DNA of 21,534 nucleotides, from positions 1 through 21,534 of the forward strand of contig JANOAR010000009.1 of the NCBI GenBank assembly GCA_031411235.1. Reading direction: 5' to 3'. Made by a program: the position numbers and the translations under genes. Under the pieces are notes generated by a model. That model was not told the DNA's origin. It saw only the letters and a list, made by a program, of their open reading frames with translations, and made no database searches. Positions 15,252 through 21,534 of the stretch are shown piece after piece (within the stretch, counting starts at the first letter, position 1; every line of letters starts with the position of its first letter). Source of the stretch: JANOAR01 sp031411235 (GTDB lineage Bacteria; Verrucomicrobiota; Verrucomicrobiia; Verrucomicrobiales; Verrucomicrobiaceae).

Positions 15252-15650
15252 TTACCCGAGATATTTTACGCCATGGGGGAGGTAGATCAGAGCATCATTG
15301 GAAACGCCCAGAAACCGCTCGGCTCTCAAAAGGTCGTCTGCCGTGTAGCCCCGTAGTTGATACCAAACCCGCGCTCCTTGAGCAGAGCGACAAGGCACAC
15401 CCGCAGCGAGATGACGCAATGTCACCTGCACATCCCCAGCGGTAGAGATCAACGCACCATTCGCGTGGGCATATTCGCAAAAAGCAATGATTTGCTGGGC
15501 GTTTGATCGGTCTCTCAGCTCACACGAGTCATTCATTACCGCAAGCACAGGCACGATCAATGCGACCGAAACCACCATGATAGTTAGAGCCAAAAGGTTT
15601 TCTCTGAGAGTGAAGCCGCGTGAAGTAAAGCTGCGGAAGTAAGTTTTCAT
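15252..15650 (-). CDS. Type IV pilin-like/pseudopilin protein, copy 2
   Basis: The protein has 132 residues. The prepilin site is after G12 before FTLRE, with Glu at +5 (E17) as in copy 1; the helix ENLLALTIMVVSVALIVPV follows. The soluble part shares LRDRSNAQQI, a VTLRHLAAGVP segment and NDALIYLPHG with copy 1 but lacks its Ser/Pro tail. Three cysteines are visible after the leader. The start is supported by a possible extended -10 promoter 21 bases upstream. It lies 117 bases upstream of copy 1 on the same strand, so the pair is a tandem duplication that has diverged. Confidence 0.78.
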   Translation of the reverse strand: MKTYFRSFTSRGFTLRENLLALTIMVVSVALIVPVLAVMNDSCELRDRSNAQQIIAFCEYAHANGALISTAGDVQVTLRHLAAGVPCRSAQGARVWYQLRGYTADDLLRAERFLGVSNDALIYLPHGVKYLG

Positions 15651-15652
15651 TG

Positions 15653-15666
15653 AGATTCAGAATTGA
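15653..15666 (-). repeat. 14-bp direct repeat, copy upstream of pilin-like gene 2
   Basis: AGATTCAGAATTGA matches 15209-15222 exactly. Here it forms nearly the whole predicted 5' leader of pilin gene 2. Confidence 0.6.
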
Positions 15667-15670
15667 GATA

Positions 15671-15679
15671 ATTATCACA
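15671..15679 (-). promoter_or_regulatory. Candidate extended -10 promoter for pilin-like gene 2
   Basis: On the minus strand the sequence reads TGT then GATAAT, an extended -10 form. It is 21 bases before the ATG, giving a very short leader that consists of the 14-bp repeat. A TTTACA lies 15 bases further up, inside the palindrome at 15681-15701. Confidence 0.4.
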
Positions 15680-15680
15680 C

Positions 15681-15701
15681 ATGATTTACGGTGTAAATCA
15701 T
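15681..15701. repeat. Palindrome ATGATTTAC-GGT-GTAAATCAT
   Basis: Perfect nine-base arms around a three-base centre. It directly abuts the candidate pilin 2 promoter, so an operator for a dimeric regulator is the simplest reading. Confidence 0.55.
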
Positions 15702-16009
15702 ATTTTTCATATTAAATTTAGTTTGAGTCGAGCACGACGAGGCTCTTCCTCTCATATTCTGACCACCAGGATGTCTTGGGCTTCGCTTTTGCTTTCTCCA
15801 GCACGATTTGCCTTGGCGCTGGCGTCCAGTGCAAAAAACCGTAGCCCCATCGCTGTCACTTTGTCACGGATGATGTCACGGGTGGAGGGCGCGCGCGGGG
15901 TACGCAACGCAGGGCATTCGTGGGCTCGCAAACTCCTGAATAAGAGTCACCAACTAGGCTTGAAAGCCGCGTAAACCACGCCACTATCCCGCCCCCCATT
16001 TCCCACTCA

Positions 16010-18784
16010 ATGAGCGCCACACTCTCTGCTCGAGTCCATCTCGAGCTACTCGAAGCCAACTATTCCGCCTGGAAACTCAACCCCGCGTCTGTCGATGCCC
16101 ATTGGCAATCGTTCTTCGAGGGCTTCGAAATAGGGCTCACGCATCTCGCTCCAAAGACAGCAACGAGCGGTGCAAGCAGAACAGACTCTAGCTCGGGAGC
16201 CCCGCTTTCCGAAGACATTCTCGCCTTCCGCATGAAGGTCGCTGAAGCCGTGATGCGCTACCGCTCGCTCGGCCACACGGGCGCTTGGCTGGACCCCCTC
16301 AGCAACGAAGCGCCCAAGCCCATCGCTCTCGCGCTCGACTCCCTGGGCTTCAGCGACAGCGACCTCGGCGAAGAAGTCGCCACCCAATTTTTCGCCAATG
16401 GCCAGCGCATGAAGCTGCGCACCATGCTCGACCAACTGCGCCAAATTTACTGTGACCGCATCGGCTTCGAGTTCATGCACATCCATCACCCCGAAGTCCG
16501 CGCCTGGCTTCAGGAACGAGTCGAAGCCCGCGTCACCGAGCCCGCACCCAGCGCCGACGAACAGCGCGATGCCCTGCGTTGGCTGCTCGAAGTCGAAACC
16601 TTCGAGCGCTTCCTGCACACCAAGTATGTGGGCCAAAAACGCTTCTCCCTGGAAGGCGGCGATGCCACCATGGTTGCTCTGCAAACCCTCGTCGAAGAAT
16701 TGCCCAAGCATGGCGGAAAAGAAATTATCATGGGCATGTCCCATCGTGGTCGTCTCAGCGTGCTCGCCAACTTTTTGAAGAAGCCGCTCGAAATGCTCTT
16801 CTATGAGTTCAGCGAAAACTACGTGCCCAACCTCGTCGCTGGCGATGGCGACGTAAAATACCACCTCGGCTACGAGACCACCCGCAACACCGCACACGGC
16901 GAAGTCTATCTCAACCTCGCCGCCAACCCCAGCCATCTCGAAGCCGTCGATCCCGTCGTCGAAGGCAAGGCTCGCGCCCGCCAGCGCCTCATCAACGACA
17001 TCGACACGCGCAAAAAAGTCCTGCCTCTGCTCGTGCATGGAGATGCTGCCTTCGCTGGCCAAGGCCTCGTCGCTGAAGTCCTTAACCTCTCGCAGCTCCA
17101 CGGCTACCGCACGGGCGGCACCATCCACATCATCACCAACAACCAGATCGGCTTCACAACCTCGCCCGAGGATGCCCGTAGCAGCGACTACTGCACCGAC
17201 GTGGCCAAGATGATCGAAGCCCCCGTCTTCCACGTCAACGGCGACTGCCCCATGGAGGTCGCGTGGGTGACAAAACTTGCTCTTGAGTTCCGGCAAAAAT
17301 TCGCCCGCGACGTCATCATTGACATTGTTTGTTACCGTCGCCACGGCCACAACGAAACCGACGAGCCTGCCTTCACCCAGCCCAACATGGCGCGCGCCAT
17401 CGCTCTGCACGCCACGCCTTCAGCGGTGTTCCGCACCCAGCTCGTGCAAAACGGCATCCTCACCGAAGCCGACTGCGCCGCCGTGCGCAAGGAACTCGAA
17501 GACACGCTGAATGCAGGCATCACCGCCCTCGAAGCTGCCGAGGCAACCAAAGGCGAAAACCCGTATGAAGGCACCGCGCCCTCGGCCCAGCTCGACTACG
17601 ACTACGCCCCCATCGCCACGGGCGTCGAGCTGGCTCAACTGAAAGTCGTGGGCAACAAATTGCTGGAAGTCCCCGAAGGATTTCATCTCCACCCCACCAT
17701 CGAAAAACGCTTCCTTGCCGCTCGGCGCAAATCCATGGACAGCGGCGAAGGCTTCGACTGGGGCCACGGCGAAGCCCTCGCCTTCGGCACCTTGTTATCC
17801 GAAGGGCTCGGTGTGCGACTCAGCGGCCAAGACTGCCGCCGAGGCACCTTCAGCCATCGCCACTGCGTGCTCTACGACACTGAGACCCGCGAGCGCCACT
17901 TCCCCCTGCGCAACCTCGGCCCCGACCAAGGCCTCTTCTGCGTTTATAACTCCCTGCTCAGCGAAGCCGCCGTGCTCGGCTTCGACTACGGCTACTCGTT
18001 GTTAGCCAAGGAAGTCCTCATCTGCTGGGAGGCGCAGTTCGGCGATTTCGTCAACGGCGCACAAGTCATCCTCGATCAATTCATCGCCAGCGCCGAGAGC
18101 AAATGGCAGCAGCCCAGCCACCTCGTCATGCTGCTCCCGCATGGCTTCGAAGGCCAAGGCCCCGAGCACAGCAGCGCAAGGCTAGAGCGCTTCCTGCAAA
18201 GCAGCGCCGGTGGCAACTGGCAAGTCTGCAACCTCACCACCCCAGCGCAATTCTTCCACGCCCTGCGCCGCCAGCTCAAGCGCGAGACCCGCAAGCCCCT
18301 CGTCATCATGTCGCCCAAGAGCCTGCTGCGCCATCCCAAGGCCACCAGCAAACTGACCGACATGGCCGAGGGCACCACCTTCCGCGAAGTCCTCGATGAC
18401 GACACTTTAACCACCGCCCCCGAGCGCGTCACCCGCCTCATCTTCTGCTCTGGCAAAGTTTATTATGACCTCCTGGCATACCGCGAGGAGCACAAAATAA
18501 AGAATGTCGCCATCATCCGCATCGAGCAGCTCTACCCTCTGCACTACGAGATGGTAAAGACCATCGTCGCTCGCTACACCAACCCCAAAAAGAAATGGGT
18601 CTGGTGTCAGGAAGAACCCAAAAACATGGGAGCCTGGAGCCACATCGCCCCCAGGCTGGAAGACCTAGCCGACCACAACCTCCGCTGCTCCGCTAGAGAG
18701 CGCAGCAGCAGCCCAGCGGCAGGCTCCAAGGCCATCCACTATTGCGAACAAGAGAAGCTCGTGGCGGATGCGTTCGAGGTGTGA
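16010..18784 (+). CDS. sucA: 2-oxoglutarate dehydrogenase E1 component
   Basis: Thiamine-diphosphate-dependent decarboxylation of 2-oxoglutarate and transfer of the succinyl group to the E2 lipoyl arm (TCA cycle, cytoplasm). The protein has 924 residues, typical for bacterial E1o. The N-terminal helix (LELLEANYSAWKLNPASVDAHW) is the segment that contacts E2 in this family. Later blocks are MSHRGRLSVLANF near 242, HGDAAFAGQG near 344 and HGHNETDEPAFTQP near 446 (cofactor and substrate site), RGTFSHRHCVLYD near 612 and the end SSSPAAGSKAIH. The start MSATLSARVH has a C-rich leader and no Shine-Dalgarno. sucB follows but is separated by a toxin-antitoxin pair; no E3 gene is present. Confidence 0.96.
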   Translation: MSATLSARVHLELLEANYSAWKLNPASVDAHWQSFFEGFEIGLTHLAPKTATSGASRTDSSSGAPLSEDILAFRMKVAEAVMRYRSLGHTGAWLDPLSNEAPKPIALALDSLGFSDSDLGEEVATQFFANGQRMKLRTMLDQLRQIYCDRIGFEFMHIHHPEVRAWLQERVEARVTEPAPSADEQRDALRWLLEVETFERFLHTKYVGQKRFSLEGGDATMVALQTLVEELPKHGGKEIIMGMSHRGRLSVLANFLKKPLEMLFYEFSENYVPNLVAGDGDVKYHLGYETTRNTAHGEVYLNLAANPSHLEAVDPVVEGKARARQRLINDIDTRKKVLPLLVHGDAAFAGQGLVAEVLNLSQLHGYRTGGTIHIITNNQIGFTTSPEDARSSDYCTDVAKMIEAPVFHVNGDCPMEVAWVTKLALEFRQKFARDVIIDIVCYRRHGHNETDEPAFTQPNMARAIALHATPSAVFRTQLVQNGILTEADCAAVRKELEDTLNAGITALEAAEATKGENPYEGTAPSAQLDYDYAPIATGVELAQLKVVGNKLLEVPEGFHLHPTIEKRFLAARRKSMDSGEGFDWGHGEALAFGTLLSEGLGVRLSGQDCRRGTFSHRHCVLYDTETRERHFPLRNLGPDQGLFCVYNSLLSEAAVLGFDYGYSLLAKEVLICWEAQFGDFVNGAQVILDQFIASAESKWQQPSHLVMLLPHGFEGQGPEHSSARLERFLQSSAGGNWQVCNLTTPAQFFHALRRQLKRETRKPLVIMSPKSLLRHPKATSKLTDMAEGTTFREVLDDDTLTTAPERVTRLIFCSGKVYYDLLAYREEHKIKNVAIIRIEQLYPLHYEMVKTIVARYTNPKKKWVWCQEEPKNMGAWSHIAPRLEDLADHNLRCSARERSSSPAAGSKAIHYCEQEKLVADAFEV

Positions 18785-18837
18785 GGGCAGGCAATCCATC
18801 GTTGAAACAAAGGCCGAAGTCAGCGAGACTCACACAT

Positions 18838-19095
18838 ATGAAAACAATGACCATCGAGGAAGTGCAAAGCAACTTAAGCGCTGTGCTAGACGATCTTGAT
18901 TCTGGCCAAGTCGTGAGGCTTTTGCGGGACGGGAAGGCCACCGACCTCACGGCAAAACCTGTGTTTAAAGTCACCAACGAAGCCCCCCCGGGCTACGTTC
19001 CGCCAGACTATGCAGGCCGTCTCAAAGCCATCTATGGAGATCGCATTCTGCCTGGCAATGCAGTGTTGGATGAGCGCGCCAGCTACGACGCATGA
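18838..19095 (+). CDS. Phd/YefM-like antitoxin
   Basis: The protein has 85 residues from the ATG at 18838. The N-terminal half (MTIEEVQSNLSAVLDDLDSGQVVRLLRDGKATDLTAKPV) has the Phd/YefM pattern: a short DNA-binding fold starting with an alpha/beta unit and a Gly-rich turn. The C-terminal half (PPGYVPPDYAGRLKAIYGDRIL) would be the flexible toxin-binding part. Its stop overlaps the toxin start as ATGA, the usual arrangement of type II pairs. It starts 53 bases after sucA and probably represses its own promoter, but no operator was identified. Confidence 0.8.
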   Translation: MKTMTIEEVQSNLSAVLDDLDSGQVVRLLRDGKATDLTAKPVFKVTNEAPPGYVPPDYAGRLKAIYGDRILPGNAVLDERASYDA

Positions 19096-19526
19096 TCTAC
19101 TGTGATACCAGCTTCATGGTGAGCCTGTATCAACAGGACGCCAACACCCTGGTGGCCATTGGCATGCTGTCTGCCGCTCCACAACCTATTGCATTGAGTA
19201 TGTTTCATGAACTCGAACTCACCAACGCTTTCGAGCAGCGTATCTTCCGTGGAAGAGCAACTGCAGAGGAACTTGCGGCTGGATGGCAAATGGTAAGCGC
19301 CGATTTGGCCAAAGGCGCATTGGCCCGCGTTGCCCTTGGCTGGAACGATGTATTCGCCCACGCCACACTTCTAGCGGCAAAACAAACTCGTTCACTAGGC
19401 TCACGCAGCCTCGACATCCTCCACGTCGCTAGCGTTCTCGATCTCGGGCTCACCCACTTCTACACCTTCGACAAACGCCAAGCCGACCTCGCCCGTGCCG
19501 AGGGACTGCAAGTGTTCGGTTGCTGA
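19092..19526 (+). CDS. PIN-domain toxin (VapC-like ribonuclease)
   Basis: The protein has 144 residues. The PIN fold is marked by the N-terminal Asp (MIYCDTSFMVSLY, D5), Glu near 40-42 (FHELELTNAF), D108 in RSLDILHVASVL and D127 in FYTFDKRQADLA; together these form the metal-binding acidic site. Such toxins cleave RNA, often tRNA or rRNA. It is translationally coupled to the upstream antitoxin and ends 72 bases before sucB. All four acidic positions are intact, so the toxin is probably active. The RNA target cannot be inferred. Confidence 0.88.
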   Translation: MIYCDTSFMVSLYQQDANTLVAIGMLSAAPQPIALSMFHELELTNAFEQRIFRGRATAEELAAGWQMVSADLAKGALARVALGWNDVFAHATLLAAKQTRSLGSRSLDILHVASVLDLGLTHFYTFDKRQADLARAEGLQVFGC

Positions 19527-19598
19527 AAACTCATCCATTAATGACCACGCGAGAGCATTCAACCACCAGCGCGCAGTCATCATTCATCCCCCCATCCC

Positions 19599-20690
19599 AT
19601 GCCCCACGACATCAAAATCCCAGCAGTCGGTGAATCCGTCACCAGCGGTCAAATTTCCAAGTGGCACTTCGCCGATGGCGCTGCCGTGCAGAAGGGCGAT
19701 TTGCTCATCACGCTCGAAACCGACAAGGTCGCGGCAGAGATCATGGCTGATGCTTCGGGCCAACTGAAAATCATCGCTGTCGAAGGTAGCGATGTTGCCG
19801 TGGGCAGCGTCGTCGGCAGCATTGATGAAAGCGTTGTCGCCGTTGCCCCAGCCAAGGCACCCGCATCTGTTGAGGCTCCGAAAGCGGAACCTGCTCCTGC
19901 GCCAACGAAGCCCGCCGCCAAGGCTACTGTTGCCCCCGCAGCAACGCCCGTCGCCAGCCCAGCAGTTCCCGCAGCCAGCGCTTCCTCCGCCCAACGCACC
20001 ACTCGCAAGCGCATGTCTCCCCTGCGCCGTAAGATCGCCGAGCAGCTCGTCAGCGCCCAGCAGACCGCCGCGATTCTGACCACCTTTAACGAGTGCGACA
20101 TGAGCGCCGTCATGGCCATGCGCAGCAAGTTGCAGGATGCCTTTGTCGCCAAGCATGGGGTCAAACTCGGCTTCATGTCCTTCTTCATCAAAGCCGTCGT
20201 CGATGCCTTGAAAGCCGTGCCGCAGATCAACGTCCGCGTCGAAGGCGATGAAATCATCACCAACCACTTCTACGATGTCGGTGTCGCCATCGGTACCGAG
20301 CGCGGCCTCATCGTCCCCGTCATCCGCGATGCCGAGGCCAAGTCGTTTGCGCAGATCGAGAAGGACATCATCGACTACGCCAACAAAGGCAAAGCTGGGC
20401 AAATCCAGCTCAGCGACCTCACGGGCGGTGTTTTCACCATCAGCAACGGCGGTGTCTATGGCTCCATGCTCAGCACGCCCATTTTGAACCCTCCACAGAG
20501 CGCCATCCTCGGTATGCACACCATCCAACAGCGCCCGATGGCGGTGGATGGCCAAGTCGTCATCCGCCCGATGATGTACCTCGCGCTTAGCTACGATCAT
20601 CGCGTTGTTGATGGCAAAGAAGCCGTCACCTTCCTTGTCCGAGTGAAGGACTGCATCGAGAACCCTGCTAGGTTGCTCATCGGAGCCTAG
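19599..20690 (+). CDS. sucB: Dihydrolipoyl succinyltransferase (E2o) lacking a peripheral subunit-binding domain
   Basis: Transfers the succinyl group from the lipoyl arm to CoA and forms the core of the 2-oxoglutarate dehydrogenase complex. The protein has 363 residues. The lipoyl domain is residues 1-78, with the lipoylated Lys at 43 in ETDKV. An Ala/Pro/Lys linker runs from about 80 to 132. The catalytic domain starts at RKRMSPLRRKIAEQL and ends with SYDHRVVDG (H334, D338) and RLLIGA. Bacterial E2o proteins are usually about 400 residues, with a 40-residue E3/E1-binding domain between linker and core; no such segment is visible here. The N-terminus and core are otherwise close to the normal family. 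It follows the toxin by 72 bases; the leader is C-rich without a Shine-Dalgarno. Confidence 0.95.
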   Translation: MPHDIKIPAVGESVTSGQISKWHFADGAAVQKGDLLITLETDKVAAEIMADASGQLKIIAVEGSDVAVGSVVGSIDESVVAVAPAKAPASVEAPKAEPAPAPTKPAAKATVAPAATPVASPAVPAASASSAQRTTRKRMSPLRRKIAEQLVSAQQTAAILTTFNECDMSAVMAMRSKLQDAFVAKHGVKLGFMSFFIKAVVDALKAVPQINVRVEGDEIITNHFYDVGVAIGTERGLIVPVIRDAEAKSFAQIEKDIIDYANKGKAGQIQLSDLTGGVFTISNGGVYGSMLSTPILNPPQSAILGMHTIQQRPMAVDGQVVIRPMMYLALSYDHRVVDGKEAVTFLVRVKDCIENPARLLIGA

Positions 20691-20731
20691 GCCGTCGCTC
20701 CGCACAGAGTTATTGGTTGGCCACTTACCCC

Positions 20732-21534
20732 ATGTTCATTCCCGATCATTTTGGTTCACCAGGCACGAGCGTCTCGGCACCCGTGGCGCATTCCAGCCCT
20801 GTGGCTTGGTTTCGCAATAAGTTCCTCGCTGGGCTCGCACTCGTTATCCCGCTGATCCTCACGTTTTGGATCATGCAGTTCATCTACGGCGCGCTGCACG
20901 GCTTCAGCCAGCCCGTGCTACAGTTCGCCGTGGAGCAGCTCAATCACTGGTCCACGCCCGCAGCGGCAGCGGCTTACAGCCAGCTCAGTCCAGAGCAGCT
21001 TGCCGATTGGACCTCGCCTGCGGGGGCTATTGCCAATGAGCTGCTGATCAACCCCAGGAGCCCAGGGTTTATCCTCTTCGAGCGCTGCATCGGCGTGCTC
21101 ATTCCGGTGCTCGTGCTCGTGGGTCTGGGGCTCATGGCGACCAATGTTATCGGTGTGCGCATCGTTGAAGCTATCGACCGATTGCTGCTGCGCATTCCCT
21201 TCATCAGCTTCATCTACAAGTCGCTTCGGCAAGTCATCGACGCGTTCAAGGGGCTCGGCGGCAAGTCTAGTTTCAAGCGCGTCGTCTATGTCGATTATCC
21301 CTCGGCGGGCATGTGGATGCTGGCCTTTGTGACTGGCGAATTTTATGATCGGCATAAGCAACGCCCCATGACTTGCCTCTTCGTCCCTGGCGCACTGAGT
21401 CCCATGACGGGCCTACTGCTTATCGTGGAGAATGAGCGCATCCACGATGCTCCCATGAGCATTGAGGAGGCGATGAAAATGATCTTCTCTGGCGGCCTCG
21501 TCGCACCGAATAACGGCAGCGTCCCACGCGGCGG
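20732..21534 (+). CDS. DUF502 membrane protein, C-terminus beyond the right edge
   Basis: At least 267 residues from the ATG at 20732, 41 bases after sucB. Two membrane segments lie at about 31-53 (FLAGLALVIPLILTFWIMQF) and 116-137 (RCIGVLIPVLVLVGLGLMA). After them come the family blocks: RIPFISFIYKSLRQVIDAF, FKRVVYVDYPSAGMWMLAFVTG, CLFVPGALSPMTGLLLIVEN and EEAMKMIFSGGLV. DUF502 proteins are widespread in bacteria with no settled biochemical role. The loop between the helices (about 62 residues) looks long. It may be read through from sucB, as no terminator was seen between them. Confidence 0.85.
   Translation, partial: MFIPDHFGSPGTSVSAPVAHSSPVAWFRNKFLAGLALVIPLILTFWIMQFIYGALHGFSQPVLQFAVEQLNHWSTPAAAAAYSQLSPEQLADWTSPAGAIANELLINPRSPGFILFERCIGVLIPVLVLVGLGLMATNVIGVRIVEAIDRLLLRIPFISFIYKSLRQVIDAFKGLGGKSSFKRVVYVDYPSAGMWMLAFVTGEFYDRHKQRPMTCLFVPGALSPMTGLLLIVENERIHDAPMSIEEAMKMIFSGGLVAPNNGSVPRG

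Larger units (their letters stand above)
15651..16009. other. Gene-free region between pilin-like gene 2 and sucA
   Basis: I see no gene I can support in these 359 bases. The left 70 bases are AT-rich and hold the pilin 2 promoter candidate and a palindrome. The rest is GC-rich, with a repeated TGTCACGG at 15862 and 15874 and a GCGCGCGC tract near 15889. A minus-strand frame ending near 15755 (MGLRFFALDASAKANRAG...) and a plus-strand 97-codon frame from 15681 are open, but neither has recognisable content. The sucA promoter must lie here; no good -35/-10 pair was found. Confidence 0.6.

Noticed and set aside
15681..15974. 97-codon plus-strand frame before sucA
   Set aside because: No recognisable domain, its start lies in the palindrome, and a minus-strand frame is equally open; not supported as a gene.
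16046..17410. 454-codon minus-strand frame opposite sucA
   Set aside because: Shadow of sucA, whose motifs are continuous on the plus strand.
19584..20705. 373-codon minus-strand frame opposite sucB
   Set aside because: Shadow of sucB; no signature of its own.

Overview
The window reads as a stretch of a GC-rich Gram-negative chromosome, most likely Verrucomicrobiota (Prosthecobacter/Verrucomicrobium-like). This is inferred from a lipid A gene (lpxK), a large secreted RHS protein next to an Asp-rich calcium-repeat protein, an ExbB/ExbD cluster of the PGIPV type, paired prepilin-like proteins, and in-gene REP-like and heptamer/octamer repeats. No rRNA, tRNA, CRISPR array, transposase or phage gene was seen.

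Layout. (1) 1-5765, minus strand: a TSP3-repeat protein with a 24-Gly spacer and a 19-Cys tail, followed 42 bases later by an RHS/YD-repeat protein that runs off the left edge. (2) 5766-6070: gene-free, with several perfect inverted repeats. (3) 6071-12850, minus strand: lpxK, a GT39-type membrane protein, exbB, exbD, a TonB-like protein, a 79-aa membrane zinc-ribbon protein, then pyrC. Short gaps and ATGA overlaps point to one or two operons. (4) 12954-14558, plus strand: nadB, divergent from lpxK. (5) 14589-15650, minus strand: two paralogous type IV pilin-like/pseudopilin proteins. (6) 15651-16009: gene-free, with a palindrome and direct repeats. (7) 16010-20690, plus strand: sucA (E1o) and sucB (E2o) of 2-oxoglutarate dehydrogenase, separated by a Phd/PIN toxin-antitoxin pair. 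(8) 20732-end: a DUF502 membrane protein cut by the right edge.

How the genes fit together. The core genes cover pyrimidine (pyrC), NAD (nadB), lipid A (lpxK) and TCA-cycle (sucAB) metabolism. ExbB, ExbD and the TonB-like protein look like one inner-membrane energising complex, but the residues normally used for proton movement are replaced in both ExbB and ExbD. The TSP3 and RHS proteins are probably exported and co-expressed.

The most unusual points are: the Asp-to-Asn ExbD with its matching ExbB change; the E2o with no peripheral subunit-binding domain; the toxin-antitoxin pair inside the suc locus; the RHS gene carrying several kinds of short dispersed repeat in frame; and the triplicated six-cysteine tail of the TSP3 protein. 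Almost no gene start has a Shine-Dalgarno sequence.
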